Below are positions 25,858 to 35,318 of a DNA stretch of 48,881 nt, in pieces (the stretch's first letter is position 1; each line of letters starts with the position of its first letter). The stretch spans positions 1 to 48,881 of the forward strand of contig CALKKV010000015.1 of assembly GCA_937992195.1 (NCBI GenBank), written 5' to 3'. The position numbers and the translations under genes are program-made. This stretch comes from an uncultured Gammaproteobacteria bacterium. Its GTDB lineage: Bacteria; Pseudomonadota; Gammaproteobacteria; Arenicellales; Poriferihabitantaceae. The notes under the pieces are model-generated. The model was not told the DNA's origin. It saw nothing but the letters and a program-made list of their open reading frames with translations, and made no database searches.

Positions 25858-26759
25858 GACTGAATCTGATTGAATTTCTTTCGGTTTTCGCTTGAAGAAA
25901 TTTGCTTTCGAGGGGCAACCAATGTGAGATTTTGCGGCTGTAATCTTTCTCCTTGAAGGTGCTTTTCAACTTCGGGCAGTATATCCATCGAAGGCCACAA
26001 ACCCGAGAGCAACGCGTCATGATAGGCGGATCCCAATCCACCATTTTTCATCGCTTTTGCAGCGGCGGTATAGTCAAATTCAAGTCGATGCCAGGATATC
26101 GTAACTTCCCCTGTATTGACTTCAGGCTTCAACAAGATATACCAGCCATTTTGACTACCGTCATTTGCCGGCATGCCAATAACACCCGTGTTGACCCAGT
26201 AGCGATCGGAGATTTGTTGGCCAAAAGGGATGCCGCAATGTCCGCCAATAACGCAATCGGTATCAATACCGAGTACGTCTTGGTATTTTTTCGTGGGGTC
26301 TGAAGATTTAAATACGAATTCACTCATATTTTCAACGCCGCCATGAATCACGGTAAAACGGACATCCTGAGATTGAAATCGAATTTTCCGCGGTAACTGA
26401 CGCATCCATGCGCGACTTTCTTCGGAAACAGAGTCGCTGACATAGTCATACCATTCCACCGAGAGCAGGGAACACACCGTGTTCTCTTCAAACCCACAAC
26501 CGCAGTCATCCTGTTGCTCGCCCACAGACTCTTCGCAATTTCCCATGACGTTATGAATTCCCCAGTCGCGAATAGTTTGCACGGTTTCTTCCGGGTCACC
26601 ACAATATGCGACAACATCGCCATTACAGATGATATTTTGGGGCGGAATTGCTTTTTGCTTAGCGACCGCCTTAATCGCTTGCGTGGCCTGCAGGTTGCTA
26701 TAGGGGCCGCCAAACAGAAGAATCGGTCCTTCAATCTGGCCTAAATCTAAAATAGTCAA
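25839..26759 (-). CDS. Metallophosphoesterase-like protein with altered motif I
   Basis: A 306-residue protein of the calcineurin-like phosphoesterase fold. Motifs III and later are present: CNGDVVAYCGDP, GNCEESVG, VIGGHCGIPF and WVNTGVIGMP. The first motif, normally DxHGN or DxHSN, reads GGPYSN (about 17-22), so two metal ligands are missing; the usual GNH also has Cys in place of His. The fold is clear, but the usual catalytic activity is doubtful. It could be a binding or regulatory derivative, or a divergent enzyme with different metal use. Its stop overlaps the amine oxidase stop by 19 bases. Confidence 0.7.
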   Translation of the reverse strand: MTILDLGQIEGPILLFGGPYSNLQATQAIKAVAKQKAIPPQNIICNGDVVAYCGDPEETVQTIRDWGIHNVMGNCEESVGEQQDDCGCGFEENTVCSLLSVEWYDYVSDSVSEESRAWMRQLPRKIRFQSQDVRFTVIHGGVENMSEFVFKSSDPTKKYQDVLGIDTDCVIGGHCGIPFGQQISDRYWVNTGVIGMPANDGSQNGWYILLKPEVNTGEVTISWHRLEFDYTAAAKAMKNGGLGSAYHDALLSGLWPSMDILPEVEKHLQGERLQPQNLTLVAPRKQISSSENRKKFNQIQSQEALA

Positions 26760-26976
26760 TGGAATTAAGAAGTTACGCTGAACGGATTGGACATCGGGTT
26801 GTTGTATTTAGTTCTGGAGTTGTACCACAATTTTTAACCGAATCGAGCTCTACTTCTGTTCTGGTAAGTGCTTTGTTGGTGGAAAATATCGGCAACTATT
26901 CTTCCCAGATAAACCCCGAACTTTAGTATTTTGCAGGGGTCAATAATTCATCACAAAAACAAATTGGGTATGGACT

Positions 26977-27579
26977 ATGATTCACCGCAAACCTCAGTCT
27001 CTTCGTCGAACTATTCTCAAATCCGCTGGCGTAGGCCTTGCTGGATTGAGTGGGGCGACCCTGCTTGGGTCAGGCGCCCATGCTCAATCTGATCACCGCT
27101 ATGGTATTGAGGGACAGCTTGCCCCTGAGCTAGAACTCGATTATTGGATCGACAAAGATGGCAATCCTGGAGAATTCTCGGTTGAAGGTTCTCGCGGGAA
27201 ATGGGTTTTTCTGAAGTGCTTTCAAGATTGGTGTCCCGGTTGTCACTCCAGTGGTTTTCCAACTCTTCAAGCATTCTCCGAGCGCTTTGCGGATAATCCC
27301 AAAGTAGCGATTGCGGGGATCCAAACGGTATTTGAAGGCTTTTCAACGAATACAGTGGAAGACGTTCGAAAACTTCAACTGCAATATGAGCTGCCGATCC
27401 CAATGGCCCATGATCCGGGCGATCATGAGACCGGAGCAAGACCACAAACCATGCAGAAGTATCGTACCGGGGGTACACCTTGGCTGATTCTAATCAGTCC
27501 GGAAGGTCATGTGATCTACAACCATTTTCATGTCAATCAGGAAAAACTTATTGAATTTGTGGCTGAGCAGGTAGCTTGA
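26977..27579 (+). CDS. Exported TlpA-like thioredoxin-fold protein
   Basis: A 200-residue protein with a twin-arginine type signal (SLRRTILKSAGVGLAGLSG, cut after AHA at about 36). The mature part is a TlpA/peroxiredoxin-like fold with CPGC (86-89) in FQDWCPGCH, preceded by GKWVFLKC. A TGGTPWLILISPEG stretch supplies the cis-Pro region. It probably acts as a thiol-disulfide oxidoreductase or bacterioferritin-comigratory-like peroxidase in the periplasm. Export by Tat would mean it folds, maybe with a bound cofactor, before transport. The gene stands alone. Confidence 0.8.
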   Translation: MIHRKPQSLRRTILKSAGVGLAGLSGATLLGSGAHAQSDHRYGIEGQLAPELELDYWIDKDGNPGEFSVEGSRGKWVFLKCFQDWCPGCHSSGFPTLQAFSERFADNPKVAIAGIQTVFEGFSTNTVEDVRKLQLQYELPIPMAHDPGDHETGARPQTMQKYRTGGTPWLILISPEGHVIYNHFHVNQEKLIEFVAEQVA

Positions 27580-27700
27580 ACAACTCTAGGCTAATTTTCT
27601 AGGCCAATTTGAAAGATAGCCAAATATAGCGAGCAGGCGTGTTGATCGTCGATCAGTGCTGCATTTCTCTGTTTCGGAGACTTGAATTAGCCCCTAGTAT

Positions 27701-28162
27701 TCATATCCAACGTCGTGTTTTTTGTTTGTATTGTTCGTAAGCTTCCCCAAACTTCTCTAGAAGAACGCGTTCCTCAGGTTCGATTTGAAAGCGGGTGACA
27801 TACAAGATAAAGATTATAGGCCAAATTAAGTTCAACCAATTTCCTAACCACACTGCCCAGGCCAACAGTAAAAGTATGTCAACCACATAGATAGGGTTGC
27901 GGGAAAAAGCGAATATTCCGTTTGTGATTAATGACTGGGTTTGTTCCAACTTGCGGGGATTAACTGTGGTTTGATGTTGCCAAAACTGGAACAGGGTGAC
28001 TAAGAAGATTCCCAGACATAGCCATAAGATCCAGCGGGAAACAGAAAATTCGTGCCCTGTATGATAGTGCATTAGAGGTATATAGCGGTGTGTTAACCAC
28101 ATCGCGAAGCCAAGTATAAGCACCTGAAACGGTGGGACGATTTTGAGTTCAAGGTTATTCAT
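27701..28162 (-). CDS. Isoprenylcysteine methyltransferase-like membrane protein
   Basis: A 153-residue membrane protein with four hydrophobic segments. The ending NPIYVVDILLLLAWAVW and IEPEERVLLEKFGEAYEQYKQKTRRWI is the signature of the ICMT/PEMT group (NPxY and E-E-x-x-L-x-x-x-F-G-x-x-Y-x-x-Y). Such proteins methylate lipids or small molecules with SAM at the membrane. The bacterial substrates are mostly unknown. It is monocistronic, and ends close to the stop of the TlpA-like gene on the other strand. Confidence 0.85.
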   Translation of the reverse strand: MNNLELKIVPPFQVLILGFAMWLTHRYIPLMHYHTGHEFSVSRWILWLCLGIFLVTLFQFWQHQTTVNPRKLEQTQSLITNGIFAFSRNPIYVVDILLLLAWAVWLGNWLNLIWPIIFILYVTRFQIEPEERVLLEKFGEAYEQYKQKTRRWI

Positions 28163-28302
28163 TAACAGTATTTGATTATTTTTATGAGTACGTGTGGTCG
28201 CTATTTACGTGCGCTATTCTATTAATATACAACAGTGGAGTGTTAAGTTATCTTCAGCAATACACTGTAATTGAACACAATAGATCGAGTGATCGTGCAT
28301 GC

Positions 28303-28785
28303 TTAAGACCATCCGTTAACCCATTCTCTTGTACCTAAAATTCTCCGCTGATGTAAACCATAGTGATTTAAGCTGAATTCTTGAGGAGAGACTTGGGGAT
28401 TCAATGGTGAGGCAACTATGATGTATTGCTTTTGGTGATCACTTACTATGCGATATTGAAACCAATTATCCTGAGCAGGAAGATTGAGATCTCCCAGGCT
28501 TGCTTGATAACTCATGGTGCGATTGTAATGTTTCTCGAGTTTCATCGCGATAGTTTGTAGCTGGGTTGTGGCGCGCATTTCTCTGCTGTTCCTGACGTAA
28601 TTCGAGTATGCCGGTATCGCTGCAGATATGAGTATTCCAAGTATTACGACAACTGCCATTAGCTCTATCAGGGAAAAACCTTTGGATGGCTTTTGAATTT
28701 CCTGACATGTTGGTGTGGAGAACGTTGCTTTGAGCTGAAAGCTTTTAACCGTATATTTGCTTTTGATTGAGGTTAATAATGACAT
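28303..28785 (-). CDS. pilE: Type IV minor pilin, PilE-like
   Basis: A 160-residue pilin-type protein. The prepilin peptidase site is G36|F37, followed by SLIELMAVVVILGILIS with Glu at mature position 5. The leader is 36 residues, much longer than the usual 5-20. The start ATG has an excellent ribosome binding site (AAGGAGGT, 7 bases away) and no start codon lies nearer, so the long leader is real. The globular part resembles PilE-type minor pilins (QLQTIAMKLEKHYN). It ends the pilV-pilW-pilX-pilE set and helps prime pilus assembly at the inner membrane. Confidence 0.82.
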   Translation of the reverse strand: MSLLTSIKSKYTVKSFQLKATFSTPTCQEIQKPSKGFSLIELMAVVVILGILISAAIPAYSNYVRNSREMRATTQLQTIAMKLEKHYNRTMSYQASLGDLNLPAQDNWFQYRIVSDHQKQYIIVASPLNPQVSPQEFSLNHYGLHQRRILGTREWVNGWS

Positions 28786-28854
28786 ATTCAGACCTCCTTG
28801 TCTGGAATGGTTGATTTGTGTGGTTAGTTGAGGAGTTTAATAAATTTGTACAAA

Positions 28855-29415
28855 TTAAACGTTTGTATCTGATCGTAATGAGATTTTTCTGAACGATAGG
28901 CGCTGAACAGATTTAAGGTTTTCCGAGTTGCTATGATCAATTATGTTGTATTGATAAGTTGCAATAAATTTTTTTCCTGTGTTTGGATCTAAAATTTCTG
29001 CTCTTAATTTTTGAATGTCCTCAGAGGAAGATATGTCATGGGTGGGGAGGGGTAAACGGGTAATGTTGGCCTGGGGGTCAAGATAGCCAATGACATCGAT
29101 GTCTGATAGGTTCCCTTGGGATTCTTCTAAATTTAAAACAGTTGCAAGCGGTATGGTAATTTGAAATGAGTCTGTATGGAGAAGATTGTTAAATTGCTCA
29201 TACAGGCTTGATTGTGGATCAATAAGATTTGGGAGAATGTTGATCTCCAGATATTTTAAGGCACTCAGATGTCGCTCCTCTTGCAGCTGTCGTTGACTAA
29301 AAGCGTGCGCTATCTTGAAATCCAACAAACTATTTTTAGCGATATTCAGCGAAAGAATTGAGAAAAAAATCATTATGATTAGTGTTGTCGAAAGAGCGTG
29401 GCCGGTTTGATGCAT
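28855..29415 (-). CDS. pilX: PilX-like minor pilin
   Basis: A 186-residue protein with the minor-pilin layout: short leader HQTG then a hydrophobic helix (LSTTLIIMIFFSILSLNIA) and a mainly beta domain. Like other PilX proteins it lacks the Glu at mature position 5. It is the third of four minor-pilin genes; it begins 5 bases after the pilW stop and precedes pilE. Minor pilins form the tip complex that starts type IV pilus assembly. No pilY1 lies between it and pilE, where it is often found. Confidence 0.75.
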   Translation of the reverse strand: MHQTGHALSTTLIIMIFFSILSLNIAKNSLLDFKIAHAFSQRQLQEERHLSALKYLEINILPNLIDPQSSLYEQFNNLLHTDSFQITIPLATVLNLEESQGNLSDIDVIGYLDPQANITRLPLPTHDISSSEDIQKLRAEILDPNTGKKFIATYQYNIIDHSNSENLKSVQRLSFRKISLRSDTNV

Positions 29416-29420
29416 AGTGG

Positions 29421-30698
29421 TTATTGTTGATGGTTTAGTATCGGGATTGTAAAGGTGATAACGCGTCTAGCTTGTCCTATATTTTTGGTATCAGAAAACG
29501 GGCAGGCATATAGGTGGCTGCTTTCAACCTCAATACTTTGAGAAGCAGGTGTCATGCAATCTACTTGAGCTCCGTCTATAGATGGGAATAATAATGAAGA
29601 TGTGATCGATGTTTGGGTTGGTTTTTTAGATGACTTTACGAGTAGCCAAATCTTTAGATTAACAACGTTATCCCAGGCATTGCCGTCAAAGTCCGTGTTC
29701 AGTTGTACCACTTCAGCTGCGTTTCGGTAGAAATTGGCCAAGCCATCATTATTTGTATCGACGCCAAATCTAACTCGTAAGTTTTCTATTCCCTCAACCA
29801 GTGTCTCCGTATAAATATTTTGGGCATTGGCAGCAAAACCACTTCGTTTTAGTGCGGGTGTGCTTTTATCTGCGTCATAGCCGAGATAGAAAACTTCACT
29901 GTTAACGATATGCGCTCGTGTGTTTGATGGAAACTGAAACGGATTATCGCTCTCTGTATTGGCTGATATGGCACATGCGTTTGATGTCTCAGCCCCTAAG
30001 GAGGGCGCGAGAGAAGGATTGATACTGCTAGTACAGTTAATAGAATCTTTAGGGTCATAGGAAACGGTGGTTATGTGCTCAGCTTCGGTATAAATGACAG
30101 GAAGTTGAGGATTAATTTGTAACCGTGCAGAGTGACTACAGTCGTTTAACTGGATAATCTGTCCAGGTTGTAGCTTGTCTCGCAAGTCTCCTTCGAAGAC
30201 CAACTCCGACCTCGCCGCGTTATGAACATGTAGACTGAGTGCGGGTCCGTTTGGGCGTTGAACAGCCAGCATGTCTCCAATGTGACGGTGATTATATTGA
30301 TATCGTAGTCTCTGCCAATCATCTCCTAGTAGGGTTTCAATACGCGTTACTTGATTGGCATCAAAACCGAGCACCCCAAATCGATGATATGCCCAATTTC
30401 TCAATCTCGGTGAAATATTTTCGTTTTGTGTGTCGATACTCGAATTGAAGGTTCCACTGGGGTCACACCCTTGATATCCCGCACTCAATAACGATTCATG
30501 CAATTGGGTGGAGGCAAACGCTCCATTATCGAGAATTTCAGAATGTTCCCTTACATAGTTAACAGCCGTAACCGAAGGGCCGACAAACAGCAGCAAACCA
30601 CTGATGATCAATAAGGAAATCGTTTCACTGATCATCAGCTCTACGAGACTCATTCCTTGTTGTGCCTTATAAAATCTATGCCTGATTATTGTGTTCAT
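29421..30698 (-). CDS. pilW: PilW-like minor pilin
   Basis: A 425-residue protein. The start is taken at ATG 30698 (MNTIIRHRFYKAQQG|MSLVELM) because it lies 9 bases past the pilV stop and gives a normal 15-residue leader; the longer frame has no support. Mature residue 5 is Glu. The large C-terminal domain holds several Cys and calcium-type acidic loops (DTNNDGLANF, TDFDGNAWDN). It is a standard PilW that helps form the pilus priming complex with PilV, PilX and PilE. Its mRNA is shared with its neighbours. Confidence 0.82.
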   Translation of the reverse strand: MNTIIRHRFYKAQQGMSLVELMISETISLLIISGLLLFVGPSVTAVNYVREHSEILDNGAFASTQLHESLLSAGYQGCDPSGTFNSSIDTQNENISPRLRNWAYHRFGVLGFDANQVTRIETLLGDDWQRLRYQYNHRHIGDMLAVQRPNGPALSLHVHNAARSELVFEGDLRDKLQPGQIIQLNDCSHSARLQINPQLPVIYTEAEHITTVSYDPKDSINCTSSINPSLAPSLGAETSNACAISANTESDNPFQFPSNTRAHIVNSEVFYLGYDADKSTPALKRSGFAANAQNIYTETLVEGIENLRVRFGVDTNNDGLANFYRNAAEVVQLNTDFDGNAWDNVVNLKIWLLVKSSKKPTQTSITSSLLFPSIDGAQVDCMTPASQSIEVESSHLYACPFSDTKNIGQARRVITFTIPILNHQQ

Positions 30699-30706
30699 AG
30701 TGGGTA

Positions 30707-31189
30707 CTAAACAATCTGAAGTTGACAGGCACTGCGATTGATCGCTGTTAGATTGCGAATTCTTAAATTCCTTTGGCGATAGGTTTGCGCATGTTCGTAC
30801 CATTCAAAACACACTTCGCAAGTGAAGGAATCGTGTAATTGGCACTCAACCACAGACTGAAAATCGCTTAGCATACGTTCCAGCTTGATTGTGATATCGT
30901 TTATTTCAGTATCAACAAACGTTAGATTTGATGCAGCGTCGATAGTGGCCGTTCGAAATTGGTATGAATCTGGAACAGAATCAAGTGAACCAAAATAATT
31001 TCTAAGGTGGACAAATGCAGATTGATGGGCCATAGCAACTATGCTTGAATGGCTTGCACTCGTTCCTGAACGCACCGCATTTGTTACCGAAAAACTTAAT
31101 CCTGCAATAGCTGCTGATGCGATGAGTAAAGCAGTTAAAGCCTCAACCAGGGTATAGCCCTGTTGATGATGAGCTATTTGTTTCTTCAT
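30707..31189 (-). CDS. pilV: PilV-like minor pilin
   Basis: A 160-residue minor pilin starting at ATG 31189 (MKKQIAHHQQG|YTLVEALTALLIASAAIAG), chosen over a TTG two codons earlier because AAGGAGG is 7 bases upstream. The prepilin site is G|Y with Glu at mature position 5. The C-terminal domain has four or five Cys (ECQLHDSFTCEVCFEW, ACQLQ). It is the first gene of the pilV-pilW-pilX-pilE unit. The gap to the TPR-like gene upstream is about 155 bases, so the pilin operon probably has its own promoter there. Confidence 0.82.
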   Translation of the reverse strand: MKKQIAHHQQGYTLVEALTALLIASAAIAGLSFSVTNAVRSGTSASHSSIVAMAHQSAFVHLRNYFGSLDSVPDSYQFRTATIDAASNLTFVDTEINDITIKLERMLSDFQSVVECQLHDSFTCEVCFEWYEHAQTYRQRNLRIRNLTAINRSACQLQIV

Positions 31190-31344
31190 ATCCAACCTCC
31201 TTGTTGGCTGTATGGGTTTGATGGTCCAGTTGTTTAAAAGTTTTCTACAGCATTCCTTGCTGATAAGGGATATTTAACAAAATTTGATTATTCGAATCAA
31301 CCAGAAATATTTTTTGTGATTGTGTCTGGCACAGTATTTGGGGT

Positions 31345-32556
31345 CTACTGTCCCTCTTGACAACTTTGAGAAATGCGCAATTGGCTGAGGCTATCTGTGT
31401 TTTGAATTTGCTTTGGCCGCTGATAGGGGTAGGTTATTCTGACCGTTGCCACGCGCTTAATGTTTGTTAATGTAATAGCGCTGTCCACTAACTGTTGATA
31501 TTGTTTCAAAGCTTCGTTTCTGTTCATTTTAACGTCGAGCGCGTTTGCCAATGCCAGCTGTTGATGAGCGCGAAGAGATGCCGGCAGATTTAGTGCGCTG
31601 ATCTCTTCATGATCGCCCAGATCTACCAGAATGCGTAGCCGTGCCTGTAATTGTTTTTTCGATACAGATTCAGGTAAATCACTTCGACTATGGAACCGAT
31701 TATTTATTTCTAACGCAGTTCGCGGATGTCCGCACTTCAGCAACAACCCTTGTGTAAGCAGGGCTAAATCCAGATTATTCGGCAACGTCTTTTGTGAGCT
31801 TTGGGCCAGATCTCGATAGTTGCAAATATCAGGTGTGCGCCATTGTACTTCTGCGAAAAAAGATCTAACTGACTCAGGAGCAAATATGGCATTGCTTTCA
31901 ATTGCCGCGTGTATGTCTTTTACCGAAGAGTTTTTATCTCCAACACTCTTCACCGTGCCTATTAACCAGTGAGTTCGGTTCTTTAAATCATGCGTGTAAA
32001 TAGAATGTAATGCCAAAAGAAACTTTGCATCGTGGTATCCAGCAGCATTTGGTGTGGCTGATAAAACAAACTTTTGCAGGCGATCTATCGCATCTGTGCC
32101 GGCATAGTAACCTTTTATTACCTGTTCATTTTCAAATAGTGCGCGTGCGGTATATGCTTTAATTATGCCAACGATAAACTGATTTGTTGGCGTGTCGTCG
32201 GCGTAGGTTGATTCAGCTCTCTTAGAAAGTTTTTGTAGATCTCGTATCCCACGTTCTTTTATGGAGTCATCATCGTTTTGATACCCGCGATACCACATCG
32301 CAAGACTTCGATAAAAATCAGGCTCAGGAATTAATGCGGTTGCAGGATTTAGCGCCTTGATTAGTGGTTCGATAGAGTAGTCCGGGCTGTATGATTGATT
32401 GAGTATTGCATTAACAATTCGGCGTTCATGCTTCCCATTCGAAACACTGGCGAATGCAGCGCCAACAAAAACATGAATACAGGTAGAAACAATGGCCACC
32501 ATTGTGAACACCGCGACTAAGTTGGATCGATCACTGGACCGTCTGAGCCACTTCAT
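31345..32556 (-). CDS. Membrane-anchored, repeat-rich protein of unknown function
   Basis: A 403-residue protein with an N-terminal membrane anchor (VAVFTMVAIVSTCIHVFVGAA, about 14-36). The rest is helical with a pattern suggesting TPR-like repeats (for example HDAKFLLALHSIYTHDLKN, NNLDLALLTQGLLLKCGHP and ALANALDVKMNRNEALKQYQ). It is probably periplasmic and binds other proteins. It begins 4 bases after the aminotransferase gene stop, so it shares that transcript, and lies just before the pilin genes on the same strand; which group it serves is not clear. Confidence 0.55.
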   Translation of the reverse strand: MKWLRRSSDRSNLVAVFTMVAIVSTCIHVFVGAAFASVSNGKHERRIVNAILNQSYSPDYSIEPLIKALNPATALIPEPDFYRSLAMWYRGYQNDDDSIKERGIRDLQKLSKRAESTYADDTPTNQFIVGIIKAYTARALFENEQVIKGYYAGTDAIDRLQKFVLSATPNAAGYHDAKFLLALHSIYTHDLKNRTHWLIGTVKSVGDKNSSVKDIHAAIESNAIFAPESVRSFFAEVQWRTPDICNYRDLAQSSQKTLPNNLDLALLTQGLLLKCGHPRTALEINNRFHSRSDLPESVSKKQLQARLRILVDLGDHEEISALNLPASLRAHQQLALANALDVKMNRNEALKQYQQLVDSAITLTNIKRVATVRITYPYQRPKQIQNTDSLSQLRISQSCQEGQ

Positions 32557-32560
32557 AAGG

Positions 32561-33943
32561 TTAGGCGGACCAGAGTCCTTCGCGCTCTAGGTCAGCCATA
32601 GCAAGTTCAATACCCTTACGGAGAATACTTACCATGTCGTCAATTTGTTCTTTATTAATTATTAGAGGAGGGGACATGACACACATGTTAATAATCGGTC
32701 GAACCAATAAGCCGAGCTTTTGGCAGTGCCGGTCGATTCGATCACCCACCGCATAGTCTCGCTCAAGGGATTTCTTGGCTTCACCGGTGATATCACATTC
32801 TACCGCCGCCATTAATCCAATACCGCGTACATTAGTGACGATTGGAATATCGATCAGAGTTTGTAGCTGTGATTGAAAATACGGTGCGATCTCTCTGACA
32901 TGGATCATCATATTTTCCCGTTCCATAATCTCGATATTTTTGAGTGCAGCTGCGCAGGCGACTGGATGGCCAGAATAGGTATAACCGTTCGAAAAATAAG
33001 GACTGCGCTCTTCCTGCTTTATACTCTCAATTAATCTGTCGGAAACAAGAAACGCCCCCATTGGTATATAACCGGAGGTAATACCTTTAGCACAGGTGAT
33101 AATGTCCGGCTGAATATTAAAGACTTCCTCCGATGCAAAAAAATGCCCCAGTCGACCAAAGGCTGTGACAACTTCATCCGATATATAGAGCACGTCATAC
33201 TTTTTGCATATCGCCAAGCATCCAGCATGGTAGCCATCGGGAGCCATCAGCACACCACCTGAGGCCAATATAGGCTCAGCGATAAAAGCGGCCACTTTGT
33301 CGGCGCCAATTTCCAGGATTTTCTGCTCTAGTTCATCGACCTTTTGTTTGCACCAGGATGAATCTTTCATATTTTCGGGTTTGTCAAAAACACTCGGATC
33401 CGAGATATGGTGGAAACGCTCAGTGTCCATGTCGAGAAAGTTCTTGTCACGACTTTTACCAGATGCCGAAGCGGCGAGGTAGGTGCTGCCGTGGTAGCCG
33501 TTGTTTCTGGCGATAATGTGCTTTTTCTCAGGTTTGCCCAAGACATTGTTACGAAAGGTTGTGAATCGTAATGCTGAATCAACAGCGGTAGAGCCCCCGG
33601 TAGTAAAGAAGACATGGTTTAAATCTCCTGGCGCAAGCGAAGCGAGCTTCTCTGCGAGCATTGCAGCAGGTGCATTGGTCAAGCTCCAGGGACTGGCATA
33701 GGGTAACTTCATAACTTGATCGGCAATGGCGTCGGCCATCTCTTTTCTCTGATGTCCGATGTTTACGCACCACATACCAGCAGGCCCGTCTAACAACTTG
33801 TTTCCGTCAGTGTCTGTGACGTACACACCAGAGCCGCTTGCCATCACCGTCCTGGTATGACTTCCCAATTCATCAATACTCTCCCATGGATGTAAGAAAT
33901 TATTGTCGAGCTGCTGCAGAGACTGTGTTTGTTTTGAGCGCAT
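32561..33943 (-). CDS. Class III PLP aminotransferase (omega-aminotransferase type)
   Basis: A 460-residue enzyme. The start is taken at ATG 33943 (MRSKQTQSLQQLDN); the frame extends to 34042 but into a neighbour gene. Motifs: FFTTGGSTAVDSALRF (PLP phosphate), NNGYHGSTYLAASA, LYISDEVVTAFGRLGHFFAS, and the Schiff-base Lys in ITCAKGITSGYIPMGA. Such enzymes move amino groups from diamines, omega-amino acids or beta-alanine-like donors to pyruvate or 2-oxoglutarate. The position next to polyamine-type genes elsewhere in the window is suggestive only. It is preceded by an unknown membrane-anchored gene. Confidence 0.88.
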   Translation of the reverse strand: MRSKQTQSLQQLDNNFLHPWESIDELGSHTRTVMASGSGVYVTDTDGNKLLDGPAGMWCVNIGHQRKEMADAIADQVMKLPYASPWSLTNAPAAMLAEKLASLAPGDLNHVFFTTGGSTAVDSALRFTTFRNNVLGKPEKKHIIARNNGYHGSTYLAASASGKSRDKNFLDMDTERFHHISDPSVFDKPENMKDSSWCKQKVDELEQKILEIGADKVAAFIAEPILASGGVLMAPDGYHAGCLAICKKYDVLYISDEVVTAFGRLGHFFASEEVFNIQPDIITCAKGITSGYIPMGAFLVSDRLIESIKQEERSPYFSNGYTYSGHPVACAAALKNIEIMERENMMIHVREIAPYFQSQLQTLIDIPIVTNVRGIGLMAAVECDITGEAKKSLERDYAVGDRIDRHCQKLGLLVRPIINMCVMSPPLIINKEQIDDMVSILRKGIELAMADLEREGLWSA

Positions 33944-33990
33944 AATTAAGATTGGATTGGGTTTAAGTCGAAGACGTTTAAGTTCTTTTG

Positions 33991-34767
33991 CTAGTTTATG
34001 TTTGCGGTGAAACTTACAAGTTTCCAGTTCAGGCCTTCCCAAATAAAACGTTGTTCAAAAGACAATCTGCTTGGTCGAGTCGGGAAGAATCCGGTTATTT
34101 CTATAATTCCCCTGTCATTTTGAACTGGTGTACCGTTGAGCAGAGGCTGTATTTCTTCCAGAACGGTTAAATCTAAATCAGCGTCAAAAAAATCTTGGTA
34201 TGCGCGCTTTAGCTCTTCAGAACTCGTCTGATCTTGCCAAAGTTTTGAAATCTGATTGTGAAAGTGATCCATACTGTCGGCATTTAACGAAATACCAAAG
34301 TCATGAACGGCGTCACCAGCTAGATCGATCATGTTTTGCTTAGTTGGTGTCACAGACCTAAGTGTGGCCGATTTTGGGTCTTGGGGGAATAGCATTGCAT
34401 CGAGCTGCCAGCTTGCAGAATCATTGCTCAATACTGCGACCAGGATTCGCTCCATGCCATCCCCAGCGGTTAGCGTAGAGGCGAAAATTTCGCGAGCAGC
34501 GTTTTTGCTGACTGCTGTCCAACTACTGAACTGTGCAGTTGTTAATTGATTGCGCTCGATAAATCTTGATAGATCTTGTTTTGAGGCAATGGCCTGCATC
34601 GCTGGGGAGAGCAATTCGTAGGCCGCGTTTACATCTTCAGATTGCGCTTCTTGGATAAAAGTGGTCACGCTGTCAATCGCGCTTTTGGCGGGTTTCAAAA
34701 GCACGAATGCGCCTATTACGATTAAGCTAAGCGCAAAAATATATGTATATTTATTTTTAAAATTCAA
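33991..34767 (-). CDS. Membrane-anchored protein of unknown function
   Basis: A 258-residue protein with an N-terminal anchor (YIFALSLIVIGAFVLL). The first domain (about 35-130) has an NTF2/DUF4864-like pattern, starting FIQEAQSEDVNAAYELLSPAMQ and ending in a beta strand before QLDAMLFP. The second half (about 140-258) is unlike any family I know. The likely place is the periplasmic face of the inner membrane. It starts a minus-strand run, with 47 bases before the aminotransferase start, so both may be one operon. Confidence 0.55.
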   Translation of the reverse strand: MNFKNKYTYIFALSLIVIGAFVLLKPAKSAIDSVTTFIQEAQSEDVNAAYELLSPAMQAIASKQDLSRFIERNQLTTAQFSSWTAVSKNAAREIFASTLTAGDGMERILVAVLSNDSASWQLDAMLFPQDPKSATLRSVTPTKQNMIDLAGDAVHDFGISLNADSMDHFHNQISKLWQDQTSSEELKRAYQDFFDADLDLTVLEEIQPLLNGTPVQNDRGIIEITGFFPTRPSRLSFEQRFIWEGLNWKLVSFTANIN

Positions 34768-34991
34768 ATACTTAAGATTGAAAACTAAAGCTATAAGTCA
34801 CTTAGTTAAGATGCTTCAATGCAGTCAGTTTTACCGCAGTGATTGTATGAGGTTGCTACCCCTGTCAAGAGACAATATCAACCTAATCTTATGCTGGCAA
34901 CTTGACTTCATTGGCCATGCATTTGTCGGCAGGCGAGGGTTGCTATAGAGCAGGATGCGTTCTCTATAGTGTGTTCGATACAATATCATCT

Positions 34992-35318
34992 ATGAAACCA
35001 GATAAACCGCGGTCAGACCCGCAAATTGAAGAAACCGTTAGACAAAAGCTGAATCGAGAAACCGCGAAGATTGGTTGGAGTGAGCTGGCGCGACTGTTTG
35101 CCACCGGTGTAGTCATCGTAGTGAAGGATGGTCTCGATTTAGTCGGTGTTGCTGAGAGTTTTGTTGATGACGACAGTCAGCGTATTAGTAGTCTGATGGA
35201 CGACAAAAAGATCTGGAAGGCAAGTGATCAGGATGCTGTTAAGTGGAATGACGCCAGTGCTGAGGTCTGGGCTGTGGTGGTTTCTCCCTGGGTTCTGGTA
35301 CAGGGCACTAAGTCTTAG
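34992..35318 (+). CDS. DUF2288 protein
   Basis: A 108-residue protein starting at ATG 34992 (MKPDKPRSDPQIEETV); an upstream start at 34902 gives a tail of poor composition. It matches DUF2288: KIGWSELARLFATGVVIVV, GLDLVGVAESFVDDDS, and WAVVVSPWVLVQ. The family is common in Pseudomonas-like bacteria and of unknown function. It is soluble and probably cytoplasmic. Its stop overlaps the class V aminotransferase stop by 11 bases. Confidence 0.85.
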   Translation: MKPDKPRSDPQIEETVRQKLNRETAKIGWSELARLFATGVVIVVKDGLDLVGVAESFVDDDSQRISSLMDDKKIWKASDQDAVKWNDASAEVWAVVVSPWVLVQGTKS

